A program made the position numbers and the translations under genes. A model generated the notes under the pieces. The model was not told the DNA's origin, searched no databases, and saw nothing but the letters and a program-made list of their open reading frames with translations. From Gemmobacter fulvus (lineage in GTDB: Bacteria > Pseudomonadota > Alphaproteobacteria > Rhodobacterales > Rhodobacteraceae), in assembly GCF_018798885.1 (NCBI RefSeq), contig NZ_CP076361.1:2881501-2945500 (forward strand): 64,000 nt of DNA, read 5' to 3'. Position 1 is the stretch's first letter. The number at the start of each line of letters is the position of its first letter. Below are positions 20,766 to 31,307 of this stretch, piece by piece.

Positions 20766-23051
20766 ATGAACAAGGCGATTACTGATGGTCTGGTGCTGAT
20801 GCCGCCGCCGTTTTCAGCGGCATTGGGCCAATGGTCGCGCGAGGATGGCACGCCGGGATCGGCCAGCTATGCGGGCCAGCCCAATGCCGCCTTTGTGCCC
20901 TCGGATCAGGATTTCAGCGGCTGTCTGGAACTTCAGAAGCTCGAATCCGTGCAGCGGCTACGCTATAAAGGCGAAACGCCGATCGAGCCGGGCCTCTATC
21001 TGCGGGTGACGGCGCGGGTGAAGGCGGTGGCGGGCAATCTGCCGAATGTGCGAATTGCGGCCTATGCCGCGCGGGCCAACGGCTCTGCCGTATCCGTGCC
21101 GCTGACCGGGCCTGCCATCCCACTGACCAGCTATGGCGAGGTTGTCACCGTTCAGGCGATTGTCGGCTCTGGCAACCGGCAGGGGGTGGATATGGTCTGG
21201 GGGGTAGAGCCCGCCTATGGCCATTTCGGGCTGGATCTGACCGGGCCAAGCGGCGGGGTGGTGCGTATTGACGATCTGGTGATCGAGGATGTGACCGATG
21301 TGTTCCACCGCAAGATGCTCGATATGGTCGATGTGCGCGACTATGGCGCCATTGGCAATGGCAGCACCGATGACAGCGCGGCCTTCGCCGCCGCCGACAA
21401 TGCCGCGCAGGGACGGACGGTGCTGGTGTCGACTGGCAGCTACCGCATCGCCTCGAATCTGACGTTTGACAATGCGGTGCGGTTTGAAGGCACGTTGACT
21501 ATGCCTGCGGGGGCCCGGCTGACCTGCACGCGCAATTACGACCTGAACACCTATGCTGCCGCCTTTGGCAGCGAGTTGGAGGGGTTCCGGCGCGGCTTGC
21601 AGACCCTGTTCTATTTCACCGACCATGTGGTGTTTGACCTGTCGGGCCGGAAGGTCGATCTGACCGGGCCGATCAATGTGGCGCAACTGACCGGGTTGAC
21701 CAGCATGTCGAGTCGCCGCGTGCTGACCAATGGCCTGCTGAACGCGGCGTCGTCGAGTAACTGGGACAGCGATACGGTGACATCGGTGGCCACCTACAGC
21801 ACCAACACCCCCGACAAGCTGACCAATGTCGGCAATGTCGCCAATATCCCGATTGGCGCGCGGGTCAGCGGCACCGGGGTCGGGCGCGAGGTCTACGTCA
21901 AGGAAAAGAACATCGGCGCGGGCACGGTGACGTTGAGCCTGCCGCTGTGGGGGGCAGCGGGCACGCGGACCTATACGTTCGAGCGGTTCAAATACATGCT
22001 GGATTTTTCGGGCTTCGACAATCTGGCGCGGTTCGAGATCACCGACATCGATTTCAACTGCGCGGGCCGGTCCAGCGGGATCCTGCTGGCCACCTCGGGG
22101 CTGACCTTCCGGGTGGCGGATTGTGTGTTCACCGGGCCGAAGGATCGGGGCATCACCTCGATCGGGTCCGGCTGCCAGGGCATGATCGTCGATCAGTGCC
22201 AGTTCCTGTCGAACGAACAGCCGATGCCCGCGCAGAACCGCCGCTCCATCGCATTGAACTCCAATGCCAATGACCTGAAGCTGCGCGACAACCGCATCGT
22301 GCGCTTTGCGCATTTTGCGGTGCTGGGAGGCGGCGGCAATCTGGTGATCGGCAATCACTTCTTCCAGGGCGATGATGAAACCGATGGCTTGCGGCAAGCG
22401 GGCATCGTGTTCACCAATACCAACTGCCGGTCGATCCTGTCGGACAATTACATCGACAATTGCTGGATCGAATGGTCGAATGAACATGACCCAGAGCCGG
22501 GCTTTGACAGCGAGTTTTCGTTTGGCGGGTTGTCGCTGACCTCCAACACCTTCATGTGCACCAATACCGCGCCCTCGTTCCGCTGGATCGTGGTGCGCCC
22601 GCGCGGGCCGGGGCATTTCTTCAACGGTCTGTCGGTGACGGGCAATGTGTTCCGTGCGGTGAACGGGGCGGTGGACCGGGTGGAGAAGCTGGATACCACG
22701 CAGGCCACGCTGGATCACGCGCGGGCGCGCAATGTGGTGTTCACCGGCAATGTGTTCCACGGGGTGTCGCAAAGCTGCGTCAACCCGCTGACACTCCAGC
22801 ACGATCAGAACAGCCCGGCGGCCACTTGGACGGTGGACGGGGCCGATTACCTGCCGTTTCGCGGCGAGGCGCTGACGGTGGTTTCCGTGATGCCGGAGGG
22901 GCCGCTGCGCGACAATGGCAACGCGATCACCTTTGCCGCGCCCTATGCCGAAGTGCGGCAGGGCAATGATGCCGACCGCATCGCCCTGAAATGGCCCGAG
23001 CCGCTGAAGGGCCGGGTGCAGGTGACGCTGCGCTGCGACAGGCCCACCTGA
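20766..23051 (+). CDS. Right-handed beta-helix (pectate-lyase-3/GH28-related) protein
   Basis: A 761-residue protein without a signal peptide. Residues 1-185 form a beta-rich N-terminal domain; the pectate lyase superfamily entry motif VDVRDYGAIGNGSTDDSAAF starts near 189, and about 440-660 contain repeated asparagine-rich turns (GNHFF, DNYID, SNTF, TGNVF) typical of beta-helix coils. A C-terminal beta domain follows. The architecture resembles tailspike or head-spike proteins that bind or cleave surface polysaccharide; I recall the same protein as widespread in Rhodobacteraceae. No catalytic triad can be assigned. It stands alone, with its own terminator. Confidence 0.78.
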   Translation: MNKAITDGLVLMPPPFSAALGQWSREDGTPGSASYAGQPNAAFVPSDQDFSGCLELQKLESVQRLRYKGETPIEPGLYLRVTARVKAVAGNLPNVRIAAYAARANGSAVSVPLTGPAIPLTSYGEVVTVQAIVGSGNRQGVDMVWGVEPAYGHFGLDLTGPSGGVVRIDDLVIEDVTDVFHRKMLDMVDVRDYGAIGNGSTDDSAAFAAADNAAQGRTVLVSTGSYRIASNLTFDNAVRFEGTLTMPAGARLTCTRNYDLNTYAAAFGSELEGFRRGLQTLFYFTDHVVFDLSGRKVDLTGPINVAQLTGLTSMSSRRVLTNGLLNAASSSNWDSDTVTSVATYSTNTPDKLTNVGNVANIPIGARVSGTGVGREVYVKEKNIGAGTVTLSLPLWGAAGTRTYTFERFKYMLDFSGFDNLARFEITDIDFNCAGRSSGILLATSGLTFRVADCVFTGPKDRGITSIGSGCQGMIVDQCQFLSNEQPMPAQNRRSIALNSNANDLKLRDNRIVRFAHFAVLGGGGNLVIGNHFFQGDDETDGLRQAGIVFTNTNCRSILSDNYIDNCWIEWSNEHDPEPGFDSEFSFGGLSLTSNTFMCTNTAPSFRWIVVRPRGPGHFFNGLSVTGNVFRAVNGAVDRVEKLDTTQATLDHARARNVVFTGNVFHGVSQSCVNPLTLQHDQNSPAATWTVDGADYLPFRGEALTVVSVMPEGPLRDNGNAITFAAPYAEVRQGNDADRIALKWPEPLKGRVQVTLRCDRPT

Positions 23052-23071
23052 CCAAGGCTGGCCGATGAAAC

Positions 23072-23100
23072 GGGGCGCCCTGCCGGGCGCCCCTTTTTTT
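23072..23100 (+). terminator. Rho-independent terminator after the beta-helix gene
   Basis: A nine-base perfect stem GGGGCGCCC/GGGCGCCCC with loop TGCC, followed by seven T residues. It overlaps the stop codon of the convergent HugZ-like gene by two bases. Confidence 0.93.
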
Positions 23101-23608
23101 ATGCCAGATCGTCGGGCGCCAGCCGATGCGCCCGGCCAAAGCCGCCATTCAGCAGGGCCGACAGCGGGCGCAACCGCACAAAGCTGAAATCCGGGAAATC
23201 GACATAAAGCTGCGCTTTCGGATGTGAGACGAGCCAATGGGCGCGGAGGGCGGCATGGTCGGCATGATCCCGTAGCAGCAACTCTGCCTGCACCCGGATC
23301 ATCAGACGCGGATGCGTCAGCGGATCGCCCTTGTCGCCCGGATCACCGACCATCACCGCCGCTACCGGATGCGCGCTCAGCGCTGCATGATGCGCCGCCA
23401 GCCGCGAGATCAGCGTCAGCGGCAGGCCCTGCGGATCAAGGCCAAAGGCGATGCGGCTGATGCCAGGGGTGCCGGTTTCGGGATCGGTCACTGCCAGCGC
23501 TGCATGGCGCGCGGCGTGCAGCAGGCCTTGCGCAAGGGCGCGGGCCTGCGCGTCTGCCGGTTGCACTGGGTCGCGCGCCGGGCCGGGTGGTTCGGGGGAA
23601 ACGGGCAT
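23099..23608 (-). CDS. HugZ-like pyridoxamine-phosphate-oxidase-fold protein
   Basis: A 169-residue split-barrel flavin-binding-type protein related to HugZ haem oxygenases and the pyridoxamine 5'-phosphate oxidase family: TPGISRIAFGLDPQGLPLTLISRLAAHHAAL (about 47-77) is the N-terminal barrel and AQLYVDFPDFSFVRLRP (about 131-147) the late strand. Full HugZ enzymes have a C-terminal helical haem-binding domain of about 80 residues, which is missing; so haem breakdown is possible but not shown. The stop lies within the facing terminator. Confidence 0.78.
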   Translation of the reverse strand: MPVSPEPPGPARDPVQPADAQARALAQGLLHAARHAALAVTDPETGTPGISRIAFGLDPQGLPLTLISRLAAHHAALSAHPVAAVMVGDPGDKGDPLTHPRLMIRVQAELLLRDHADHAALRAHWLVSHPKAQLYVDFPDFSFVRLRPLSALLNGGFGRAHRLAPDDLA

Positions 23609-23681
23609 CGGGGCCTCGCAGCAGTTGACAGGGCAGGGCGGGCGGGCGTTTGCTGGCCAAGCATATCGCTACAGGCGCAGC

Positions 23682-25349
<1,668 letters not shown>

Positions 25350-25676
25350 TTCGCTGTCAGCCGCCCCGCTACCTTGCCGATGTGACGTTGCGGCGGATCG
25401 CGCAAAGGTTGTGAGTCAGGCCCCGGATCGGCGGAATGTTGCCACAGATCACTGGTCTGTGAAGGCTTAGCGCATTGAAATTTAATGTCAAAGAACGGCC
25501 GTAATTTGCAAGATTTACAGCATTGACCAAAATTCAGTCAACGAATTTACATAAAAAATCAATTAATAAAAAGGGTTACGGTTTTTCTGCGCTTTGGTTT
25601 ACAGTGTCGTCAGGGATGGAATGGGCCTTGCGATGACGCAGGGCAAGACGTGCCTTACGAGGAGGGGGAGAATCCG
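25350..25676. other. A/T-rich promoter region upstream of acsA
   Basis: 327 bases without a gene. From about 25470 to 25615 the sequence is clearly richer in A and T than the rest of the window, fitting a regulated promoter. It contains a 5-base inverted repeat TTGAC/GTCAA spanning 25523-25541 and a TTTGCAAGATTTAC element near 25505. RamB-type regulators of acetate genes bind TTTGCAAA-like sites, so this may be one, but I cannot confirm it. Confidence 0.5.
25523..25541. promoter_or_regulatory. TTGAC-N9-GTCAA inverted repeat upstream of acsA
   Basis: TTGAC at 25523-25527 and GTCAA at 25537-25541 form a 19-base inverted repeat in the A/T-rich region, about 135-155 bases before acsA. It could be an operator for the acsA-adk transcript. 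The arms are short and could arise by chance. Confidence 0.3.
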
Positions 25677-27644
25677 ATGACCCAGCAAGCCGCCAGTATC
25701 GCACCAGAGATGCGTGCAATTCCCGCCGGTTTCGAAAATGCCCATGCCGATGCGGCAAAATACCAGTCGATGTATGCCGAATCGGTGTCAGACCCGGAGG
25801 CGTTCTGGGGGCGTGAGGGCCAGCGGCTCGACTGGATCAAACCCTACAGCCGCGTGAAGAATTCCGATTTCACCTTTGGCAAGGTGTCGATCAAATGGTT
25901 CGAGGACGGGGTGATCAACGCCTCGGTCAACTGCATCGACCGGCATCTGAAGGACCGGGCGCTGCAAACGGCGATCATCTTTGAACCCGATGATCCGACC
26001 ACGCCTGCCCTGCACATCACCTACAAGACGCTGTCGGAAAAAGTGAACCGCATGGCCAATGTGCTGCTGTCGCAGGGCGTGATGCGCGGCGACCGTGTGG
26101 TGATCTATCTGCCGATGATCCCCGAGGCGGCCTATGCCATGCTGGCCTGCGCGCGGATCGGCGCCATCCATTCCATCGTCTTTGCGGGGTTTTCGCCCGA
26201 TGCACTGGCCAACCGCATCAATGATTGCGGTGCCAAGCTGGTCATCACCGCCGACACCGCGCCGCGTGGCGGCAAGCGCACGCCGCTGAAATCCAATACC
26301 GATGCCGCCTTGCTGCATTGCTCCGACAAGGTGCGCTGCCTTGTGGTGAAGCACACCGGCGATCAGACCTCGTGGATCCAGGGTCGCGACGTGGATGTTC
26401 TGGCCATGATGGATATGGTCAGCCCGGAATGTCCGCCGCGCCCGATGAATGCCGAAGACCCGCTGTTCATCCTGTATACCTCGGGCTCTACCGGCAAGCC
26501 GAAGGGCGTGGTGCATACCACCGGCGGCTATCTGGTCTATGCGGCGATGACGCATCAATACACCTTCGATTATCAGGATGGCGACATCTTCTGGTGCACC
26601 GCAGATGTCGGCTGGGTCACTGGGCACAGCTACATCATCTATGGTCCGCTGGCGAATGGCGCGACGACGATCATGTTTGAAGGCGTGCCTACCTTCCCCG
26701 ATGCGGGTCGGTTCTGGGCCGTCTGCGAAAAGCATGGCGTAACGCAGTTCTACACCGCGCCGACCGCAATCCGCTCGCTGATGGGCATGGGCGCGGACTG
26801 GGTGGAAAAATACGATCTGTCCAAACTGCGGGTGCTGGGGTCGGTGGGCGAGCCGATCAACCCCGAGGCCTGGGTCTGGTATGACAAACACGTCGGCAAG
26901 GGCCGCTGCCCGATCGTCGACACCTTCTGGCAAACCGAAACCGGCGGGCACATGATCACGCCGCTGCCGGGGGCCACGGCCACCAAGCCCGGCTCGGCCA
27001 CCACGCCGTTCTTTGGTGTGAAACCCGTCGTGCTGGATCCGGCCACCGCCAAAGAGCAGGTGGAGACCGAAGCCGAAGGCGTGCTCTGCATCTCGGACAG
27101 CTGGCCGGGGCAGATGCGCACGCTCTGGGGCGACCATGACCGCTTCCAGGAGGCTTATTTCAGCCAGTACAAAGGCTATTACTTCACCGGCGATGGCTGC
27201 CGCCGCGATGCGGATGGCTATTACTGGATCACGGGCCGCGTGGATGACGTGATCAACGTCTCGGGGCACCGTATGGGCACGGCCGAGGTGGAAAGCGCGC
27301 TTGTCGCCCATCCGAAAGTGGCCGAGGCTGCCGTGGTCGGCTATCCGCATGACATCAAGGGGCAGGGCATCTATGCCTATGTCACGCTGATGAACGGCGA
27401 AGAGCCCTCGGACGATCTGCGCCGCGATCTGGTGAAATGGGTCCGCACCGAAATCGGCCCGATTGCCAGCCCGGATCTGATCCAATGGGCGCCGGGCCTG
27501 CCGAAAACCCGGTCGGGCAAGATCATGCGCCGCATCCTGCGCAAGATTGCCGAGAATGACTTTGGCGCGCTGGGCGACATCTCCACGCTGGCCGACCCCT
27601 CGGTGGTCGAAGAGCTGATTGAAAACCGCATGAACCGGGGCTGA
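25677..27644 (+). CDS. acsA: Acetyl-CoA synthetase, AMP-forming
   Basis: A 655-residue ANL-family enzyme that makes acetyl-CoA from acetate, CoA and ATP, releasing AMP and PPi. [11 protein letters not shown] (P-loop-like A3 motif, about 273-283), [10 protein letters not shown] (about 416-425) and [14 protein letters not shown] are the family motifs; K615 in TRSGKIMRR is the catalytic lysine, usually controlled by acetylation. ATG 25677 is preceded by GGGGAG. Only five bases separate it from adk, which can recycle its AMP. It fits the acetate theme of the window (mch, mcl2). Confidence 0.96.
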   Translation: MTQQAASIAPEMRAIPAGFENAHADAAKYQSMYAESVSDPEAFWGREGQRLDWIKPYSRVKNSDFTFGKVSIKWFEDGVINASVNCIDRHLKDRALQTAIIFEPDDPTTPALHITYKTLSEKVNRMANVLLSQGVMRGDRVVIYLPMIPEAAYAMLACARIGAIHSIVFAGFSPDALANRINDCGAKLVITADTAPRGGKRTPLKSNTDAALLHCSDKVRCLVVKHTGDQTSWIQGRDVDVLAMMDMVSPECPPRPMNAEDPLFILYTSGSTGKPKGVVHTTGGYLVYAAMTHQYTFDYQDGDIFWCTADVGWVTGHSYIIYGPLANGATTIMFEGVPTFPDAGRFWAVCEKHGVTQFYTAPTAIRSLMGMGADWVEKYDLSKLRVLGSVGEPINPEAWVWYDKHVGKGRCPIVDTFWQTETGGHMITPLPGATATKPGSATTPFFGVKPVVLDPATAKEQVETEAEGVLCISDSWPGQMRTLWGDHDRFQEAYFSQYKGYYFTGDGCRRDADGYYWITGRVDDVINVSGHRMGTAEVESALVAHPKVAEAAVVGYPHDIKGQGIYAYVTLMNGEEPSDDLRRDLVKWVRTEIGPIASPDLIQWAPGLPKTRSGKIMRRILRKIAENDFGALGDISTLADPSVVEELIENRMNRG

Positions 27645-27649
27645 ATCTG

Positions 27650-28336
27650 ATGTCCGACACGATGACGCTCACCAAACCTGCGGTTCTGATCCTGCTTGGC
27701 CCGCCCGGTGCCGGAAAAGGCACACAGGCGCGCATGCTGGAAGAGGATTTCGGTCTGGTCCAGCTGTCGACCGGCGATCTGCTGCGCGCTGCCGTGTCGC
27801 AAGGCACCGAGGCGGGCAAACAGGCCAAGGCGGTGATGGAGGCGGGGCAGCTGGTGTCGGATGACATCGTGCTGGCCATCCTGAAAGACCGCATGGCGCA
27901 ACCGGATGTGTCGCGGGGCATCATTCTGGATGGCTTTCCGCGCACGGCAGGGCAGGCAGCCGCGCTCGACAGCCTGCTCGATGGGGTGGGGCAGAAGGTC
28001 ACCGCCGCCATCAGCCTTGAAGTGGATGACGAGGCGATGGTGGGCCGCGTGGCGGGCCGCTACACCTGCGGCACCTGCGGCGAAGGCTACCATGACGAAT
28101 TCAAGCAGCCTGCCCATGCAGGCACTTGTGACAAATGCGGCGGCACGGCGTTCAAGCGCCGCGCTGACGACAATGCCGAAACGGTGCGCGAACGGCTGAA
28201 GGCCTATCACGCCCAGACGGCGCCGCTGATCGCCTATTACGATGGCAAGGGCGTGCTGGAGAAAATTGACGCGATGGGTGCCATCGCTGCGATCCGCACC
28301 GGCCTTGCCCGTATCGTGACCCGCGTTTCGGCATAG
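27650..28336 (+). CDS. adk: Adenylate kinase, zinc-LID form, in acs operon
   Basis: A 228-residue long-form adenylate kinase (2 ADP to ATP plus AMP and back). GPPGAGKGT (17-25) is the Walker A loop, and the LID holds four cysteines (CGTCGEGYHDEF... CDKCGG) in place of the His/Ser/Asp/Thr set, so it probably binds zinc. It starts five bases after acsA. The arrangement suggests the enzyme is co-made to convert AMP from acetate activation back to ADP. The usual alphaproteobacterial adk sits near secY in the ribosomal operon, so this may be a second copy; that cannot be seen here. Confidence 0.93.
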   Translation: MSDTMTLTKPAVLILLGPPGAGKGTQARMLEEDFGLVQLSTGDLLRAAVSQGTEAGKQAKAVMEAGQLVSDDIVLAILKDRMAQPDVSRGIILDGFPRTAGQAAALDSLLDGVGQKVTAAISLEVDDEAMVGRVAGRYTCGTCGEGYHDEFKQPAHAGTCDKCGGTAFKRRADDNAETVRERLKAYHAQTAPLIAYYDGKGVLEKIDAMGAIAAIRTGLARIVTRVSA

Positions 28337-28529
28337 GGGAGACCCACGTCCGGGGGAGAGGCCCGGTCGAGGGAATGAGGGGAGGCGCACCGCTCAGGCG
28401 GGACGCACATAATGACAGAAGCGACACCCCGAACAGGGGATCTGGCCCGGTCCTGCCTGGACCGGCACGGCAGACGTACGCTTGCATCATAGACCGGACG
28501 CAGTTCCGGACAAACAAGGAGGATGCCCA

Positions 28530-30326
28530 ATGGCAATGAACACAACGGATGTGGCAGCGGTCCGCTCCCGTCCCATGACGGCGGAGGAGAAGAAGGTCAT
28601 TCTCGCCTCCTCCGCTGGCACGATCTTCGAATGGTATGACTTCTACCTTTACGGCTCGCTGGCGGCGATTATCGGCGCGCAGTTCTTCACCGCCTTCCCC
28701 GAAGCCACGCGCAACGTCTTTGCGCTGCTGGCCTTTGCGGCAGGGTTCATCGTGCGCCCGTTCGGCGCGCTGGTGTTCGGTGCCATGGGCGACCTGATCG
28801 GCCGCAAATACACCTTCCTTGCGACGATCCTGATCATGGGCGCGTCGACCTTCCTCGTCGGTCTGCTGCCGGGCTACCAGTCCTGGGGTGTTGCGGCACC
28901 GATCATCCTGATCGTGCTGCGCATGGCACAGGGTCTTGCCCTGGGCGGTGAATATGGTGGTGCTGCGGTCTATGTGGCCGAACACGCGCCGGCCAACCAG
29001 CGCGGCTACTTCACGGCCTTCATCCAGACCACGGCAACGCTCGGCCTTCTGCTGTCGCTGATCGTGATCCTGATGGTGCAGGGCTATGTGAACGGCAATT
29101 ACCCGGATCAGCCGATCCTGGATGCCGCAGGCCTTGCCACCTCGAACCCCGACGGCACGCCTGCCATGATGAAGGCGTTCAATGCCTGGGGCTGGCGGAT
29201 CCCGTTCCTCGGCTCGATCTTCCTGCTGCTGATCTCGCTTTATATCCGCCTGCAGATGAATGAATCCCCCGCCTTCAAGAAGATGAAGGAAGAGGGTTCG
29301 CAATCCAAGGCACCGCTGCGCGAAGCCTTCGGCCAGTGGAAAAACGCCAAGATCGCCCTGATCGCCCTGCTGGGTCTGACCGCCGGTCAAGCCGTGGTGT
29401 GGTACTCGGGCCAGTTCTACGCGCTGTTCTTCATCCAGAACGTCATCAAGGTCGACAGCTTTACCGCCAACGTGCTGGTGGCCTGGTCGCTGATCCTTGG
29501 CACCGGCGGCTTCCTATTTTTCGGCGCGCTGTCCGACAAGATCGGCCGCAAGCCGATCATTCTGGCCGGCTGCCTGATTGCGGCAATCACCTACTTCCCG
29601 GTGTTTGAACTGCTGACGAAAACCGCCAACCCGATGCTGCATGCGGCACACCAGACCCCGGTGACCGTGACCGTCGATCCGGAAGACTGCTCGTTCCAGT
29701 TCAACCCGACCGGCACCTCCAAGTTCACCTCGTCCTGCGACATCGCCAAAGCCTCGCTGTCGCGTCTGTCGGTGAATTCGACCACGGTTGAAGCTGCGGC
29801 GGGCACGGTTGCCACGGTCAAGATCGGCGACACCGAGATTGCATCCTATGATGCAACCAAAGTGACCGGCGATGAAGCTGCTGCCGCGAAGAAAGCTTTC
29901 GACACCGCCGTGAACGATGCACTGAAAGGTGCGGGCTATCCGATGGTGGCCGCAGACAACACCACCGTGGCCAAGGCCGAAGGGTTCTTTGACATCTTCA
30001 CCGGCCAGAAACTGACCATCGTGGCCATCCTGACCTATCTGATCATTCTGGTGACGATGGTTTACGGCCCGATTGCCGCCATGCTGGTGGAACTGTTCCC
30101 GACCCGGATCCGCTATTCCGGCCTGTCGCTGCCCTACCATATCGGCAACGGCTGGTTCGGGGGTCTGCTGCCTGCAACCGCCTTCGCCATCTCGGCCCAG
30201 GCTGGCAATATCTATGCAGGTCTGTGGTATGCCATCGTCGTGGCGCTGATGACGGTGGTGATCGGTGCGATCTTCGTGCCGGGCGGCACCCACAAGAAAG
30301 ACATCTTCTCTGACGCGAACAACTGA
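28530..30326 (+). CDS. MHS-family (metabolite:H+ symporter) MFS transporter with large insert
   Basis: A 598-residue sugar-porter-like MFS protein of the metabolite:H+ symporter group: GTIFEWYDFYLYGSLA (about 30-45), GRKYTF after helix 2, and a second GRKP motif after helix 8. Typical members have 430-550 residues. Here residues about 362-490 form an extra hydrophilic domain with two cysteines (387 and 403) between membrane segments, probably periplasmic. AAGGAGG precedes ATG 28530. Position after acsA-adk suggests a short-chain carboxylate such as acetate as substrate; that is inference. Confidence 0.88.
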   Translation: MAMNTTDVAAVRSRPMTAEEKKVILASSAGTIFEWYDFYLYGSLAAIIGAQFFTAFPEATRNVFALLAFAAGFIVRPFGALVFGAMGDLIGRKYTFLATILIMGASTFLVGLLPGYQSWGVAAPIILIVLRMAQGLALGGEYGGAAVYVAEHAPANQRGYFTAFIQTTATLGLLLSLIVILMVQGYVNGNYPDQPILDAAGLATSNPDGTPAMMKAFNAWGWRIPFLGSIFLLLISLYIRLQMNESPAFKKMKEEGSQSKAPLREAFGQWKNAKIALIALLGLTAGQAVVWYSGQFYALFFIQNVIKVDSFTANVLVAWSLILGTGGFLFFGALSDKIGRKPIILAGCLIAAITYFPVFELLTKTANPMLHAAHQTPVTVTVDPEDCSFQFNPTGTSKFTSSCDIAKASLSRLSVNSTTVEAAAGTVATVKIGDTEIASYDATKVTGDEAAAAKKAFDTAVNDALKGAGYPMVAADNTTVAKAEGFFDIFTGQKLTIVAILTYLIILVTMVYGPIAAMLVELFPTRIRYSGLSLPYHIGNGWFGGLLPATAFAISAQAGNIYAGLWYAIVVALMTVVIGAIFVPGGTHKKDIFSDANN

Positions 30327-30342
30327 TTTCGCCTGATGTGAT

Positions 30343-30376
30343 GGCACGGGCCGGGGCATCGCCCCCGGCCCGTGCC
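30343..30376 (+). terminator. 14-bp hairpin after the MHS transporter gene
   Basis: GGCACGGGCCGGGG pairs perfectly with CCCCGGCCCGTGCC around a CATCGC loop, 17 bases after the stop. The downstream sequence (AGCCTCTCTAG) is only moderately T-rich, so termination may be inefficient or Rho-aided; it certainly could stabilise the 3' end. Confidence 0.6.
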
Positions 30377-30432
30377 AGCCTCTCTAGCTCTGCTGTTGCG
30401 GTGATTGCGCACTCCATGTCAGGATCGGTCTG

Positions 30433-30564
30433 ATGACAGCTCTGCCCCTTTCCTTCGCCAGACATCCCCTGCCTGCCTGCCTGCCGCGGAACAAGAGGGC
30501 GCGCGCCGCCCTTTTCTTCAGCCGCAGCCCTGTGCCGCCCCGCGATCCGGGGGGCGCGCCATGA
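30433..30564 (+). CDS. Possible 43-residue leader peptide overlapping the receiver gene
   Basis: A short frame starting at ATG 30433, nine bases after AGGA, runs 43 codons and its TGA overlaps the ATG of the receiver gene (ATGA at 30561-30564). The product is arginine- and proline-rich without a recognised family. Overlap of this form is typical for translational coupling, so it may be a leader that sets expression of the receiver gene. It could also be chance, because high-GC DNA opens many frames. Confidence 0.28.
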   Translation: MTALPLSFARHPLPACLPRNKRARAALFFSRSPVPPRDPGGAP

Positions 30565-30950
30565 CGGTCTCCCCGCGCAGACATCGTGTGCTGGTGATCG
30601 AGGACGAGGACAATATCGCCCTCGCGCTGGATTATCTGATGAGCCGGGAAGGCTATGAGCCGGACCGCATCGCCAATGGCGGCGAGGCGCTGGGGCGCAT
30701 CCGTGCCACCCATCCGGATCTTGTGCTGCTGGATGTGATGCTGCCCGAGGTTTCGGGCTATCAGATCTGCGCCGATGTGCGCCGCGATCCGGGGCTGGCC
30801 GATGTGCGGATCCTGATGATGACGGCGCGCGGCTCCGCGATGGAGCGGCAGAAGGGGCTGGAGCTGGGGGCCGACGGTTTCATCTCGAAACCGTTCGAGC
30901 TGACCGAGTTGCGGCGCGAGGTGCGCCGCCTGCTCGACCTGCCGCGCTGA
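30561..30950 (+). CDS. Single-domain response regulator receiver protein
   Basis: A 129-residue CheY-like receiver with no output domain. E14 and D15 form the acidic pair, D58 in LLDVMLP is the phosphorylation site, T88 in MMTARG and K110 in FISKPFE complete the active site. No histidine kinase gene is adjacent, so the partner is elsewhere. It follows the acsA-adk-MHS group on the same strand after a strong hairpin. Control of motility, a phosphorelay or allosteric control of a kinase are all possible. Confidence 0.9.
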   Translation: MTVSPRRHRVLVIEDEDNIALALDYLMSREGYEPDRIANGGEALGRIRATHPDLVLLDVMLPEVSGYQICADVRRDPGLADVRILMMTARGSAMERQKGLELGADGFISKPFELTELRREVRRLLDLPR

Positions 30951-31226
30951 TCAGCGGCGGGCGCGCTCGATCCCCATCCAGATGCCCAGGCCGATCAGCA
31001 GCAGGACGGCATTGGCGGCAACCCCGGTTGCAACCTGCGTCCAGAATGGCGCGGCATTGCTGGTAATCGCCGTCGCCGGAATGATCACCGCCACGAACAC
31101 GATCCCCGCCAGCAGCGGCACCACCATGCCGGTCGCCGCACGGGTGCGCAGCGCGGTATAGATCAGCGCGATGATCAGGCCGATGCGGAACGGGTCCGTC
31201 ACCTGGGAGGCAATCAGGTCCATCAT
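30951..31226 (-). CDS. Small membrane protein of unknown function
   Basis: A 91-residue protein with three predicted membrane segments (about 15-27, 33-52 and 66-85) and a basic C-terminal end. No family recognised. AGGAC lies before two adjacent ATG codons (31226 and 31223), either of which may be used. It converges directly with the receiver gene, the two stops being adjacent. The absence of charged residues in the helices argues for a structural or small accessory membrane protein, not a transporter. Confidence 0.7.
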   Translation of the reverse strand: MMDLIASQVTDPFRIGLIIALIYTALRTRAATGMVVPLLAGIVFVAVIIPATAITSNAAPFWTQVATGVAANAVLLLIGLGIWMGIERARR

Positions 31227-31307
31227 GGGGCGCGTGTCCTTTGTTCAGATCGTCTGTATTTTCATAGGCGAGCGGGCGGCTGCGGTCCAGCGCCGCATCG
31301 GTTGCCG

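Noticed and set aside
20958-23237. A 759-codon minus-strand frame
   Set aside because: It is antisense to the beta-helix gene and has the histidine/arginine-rich composition typical of reverse frames.
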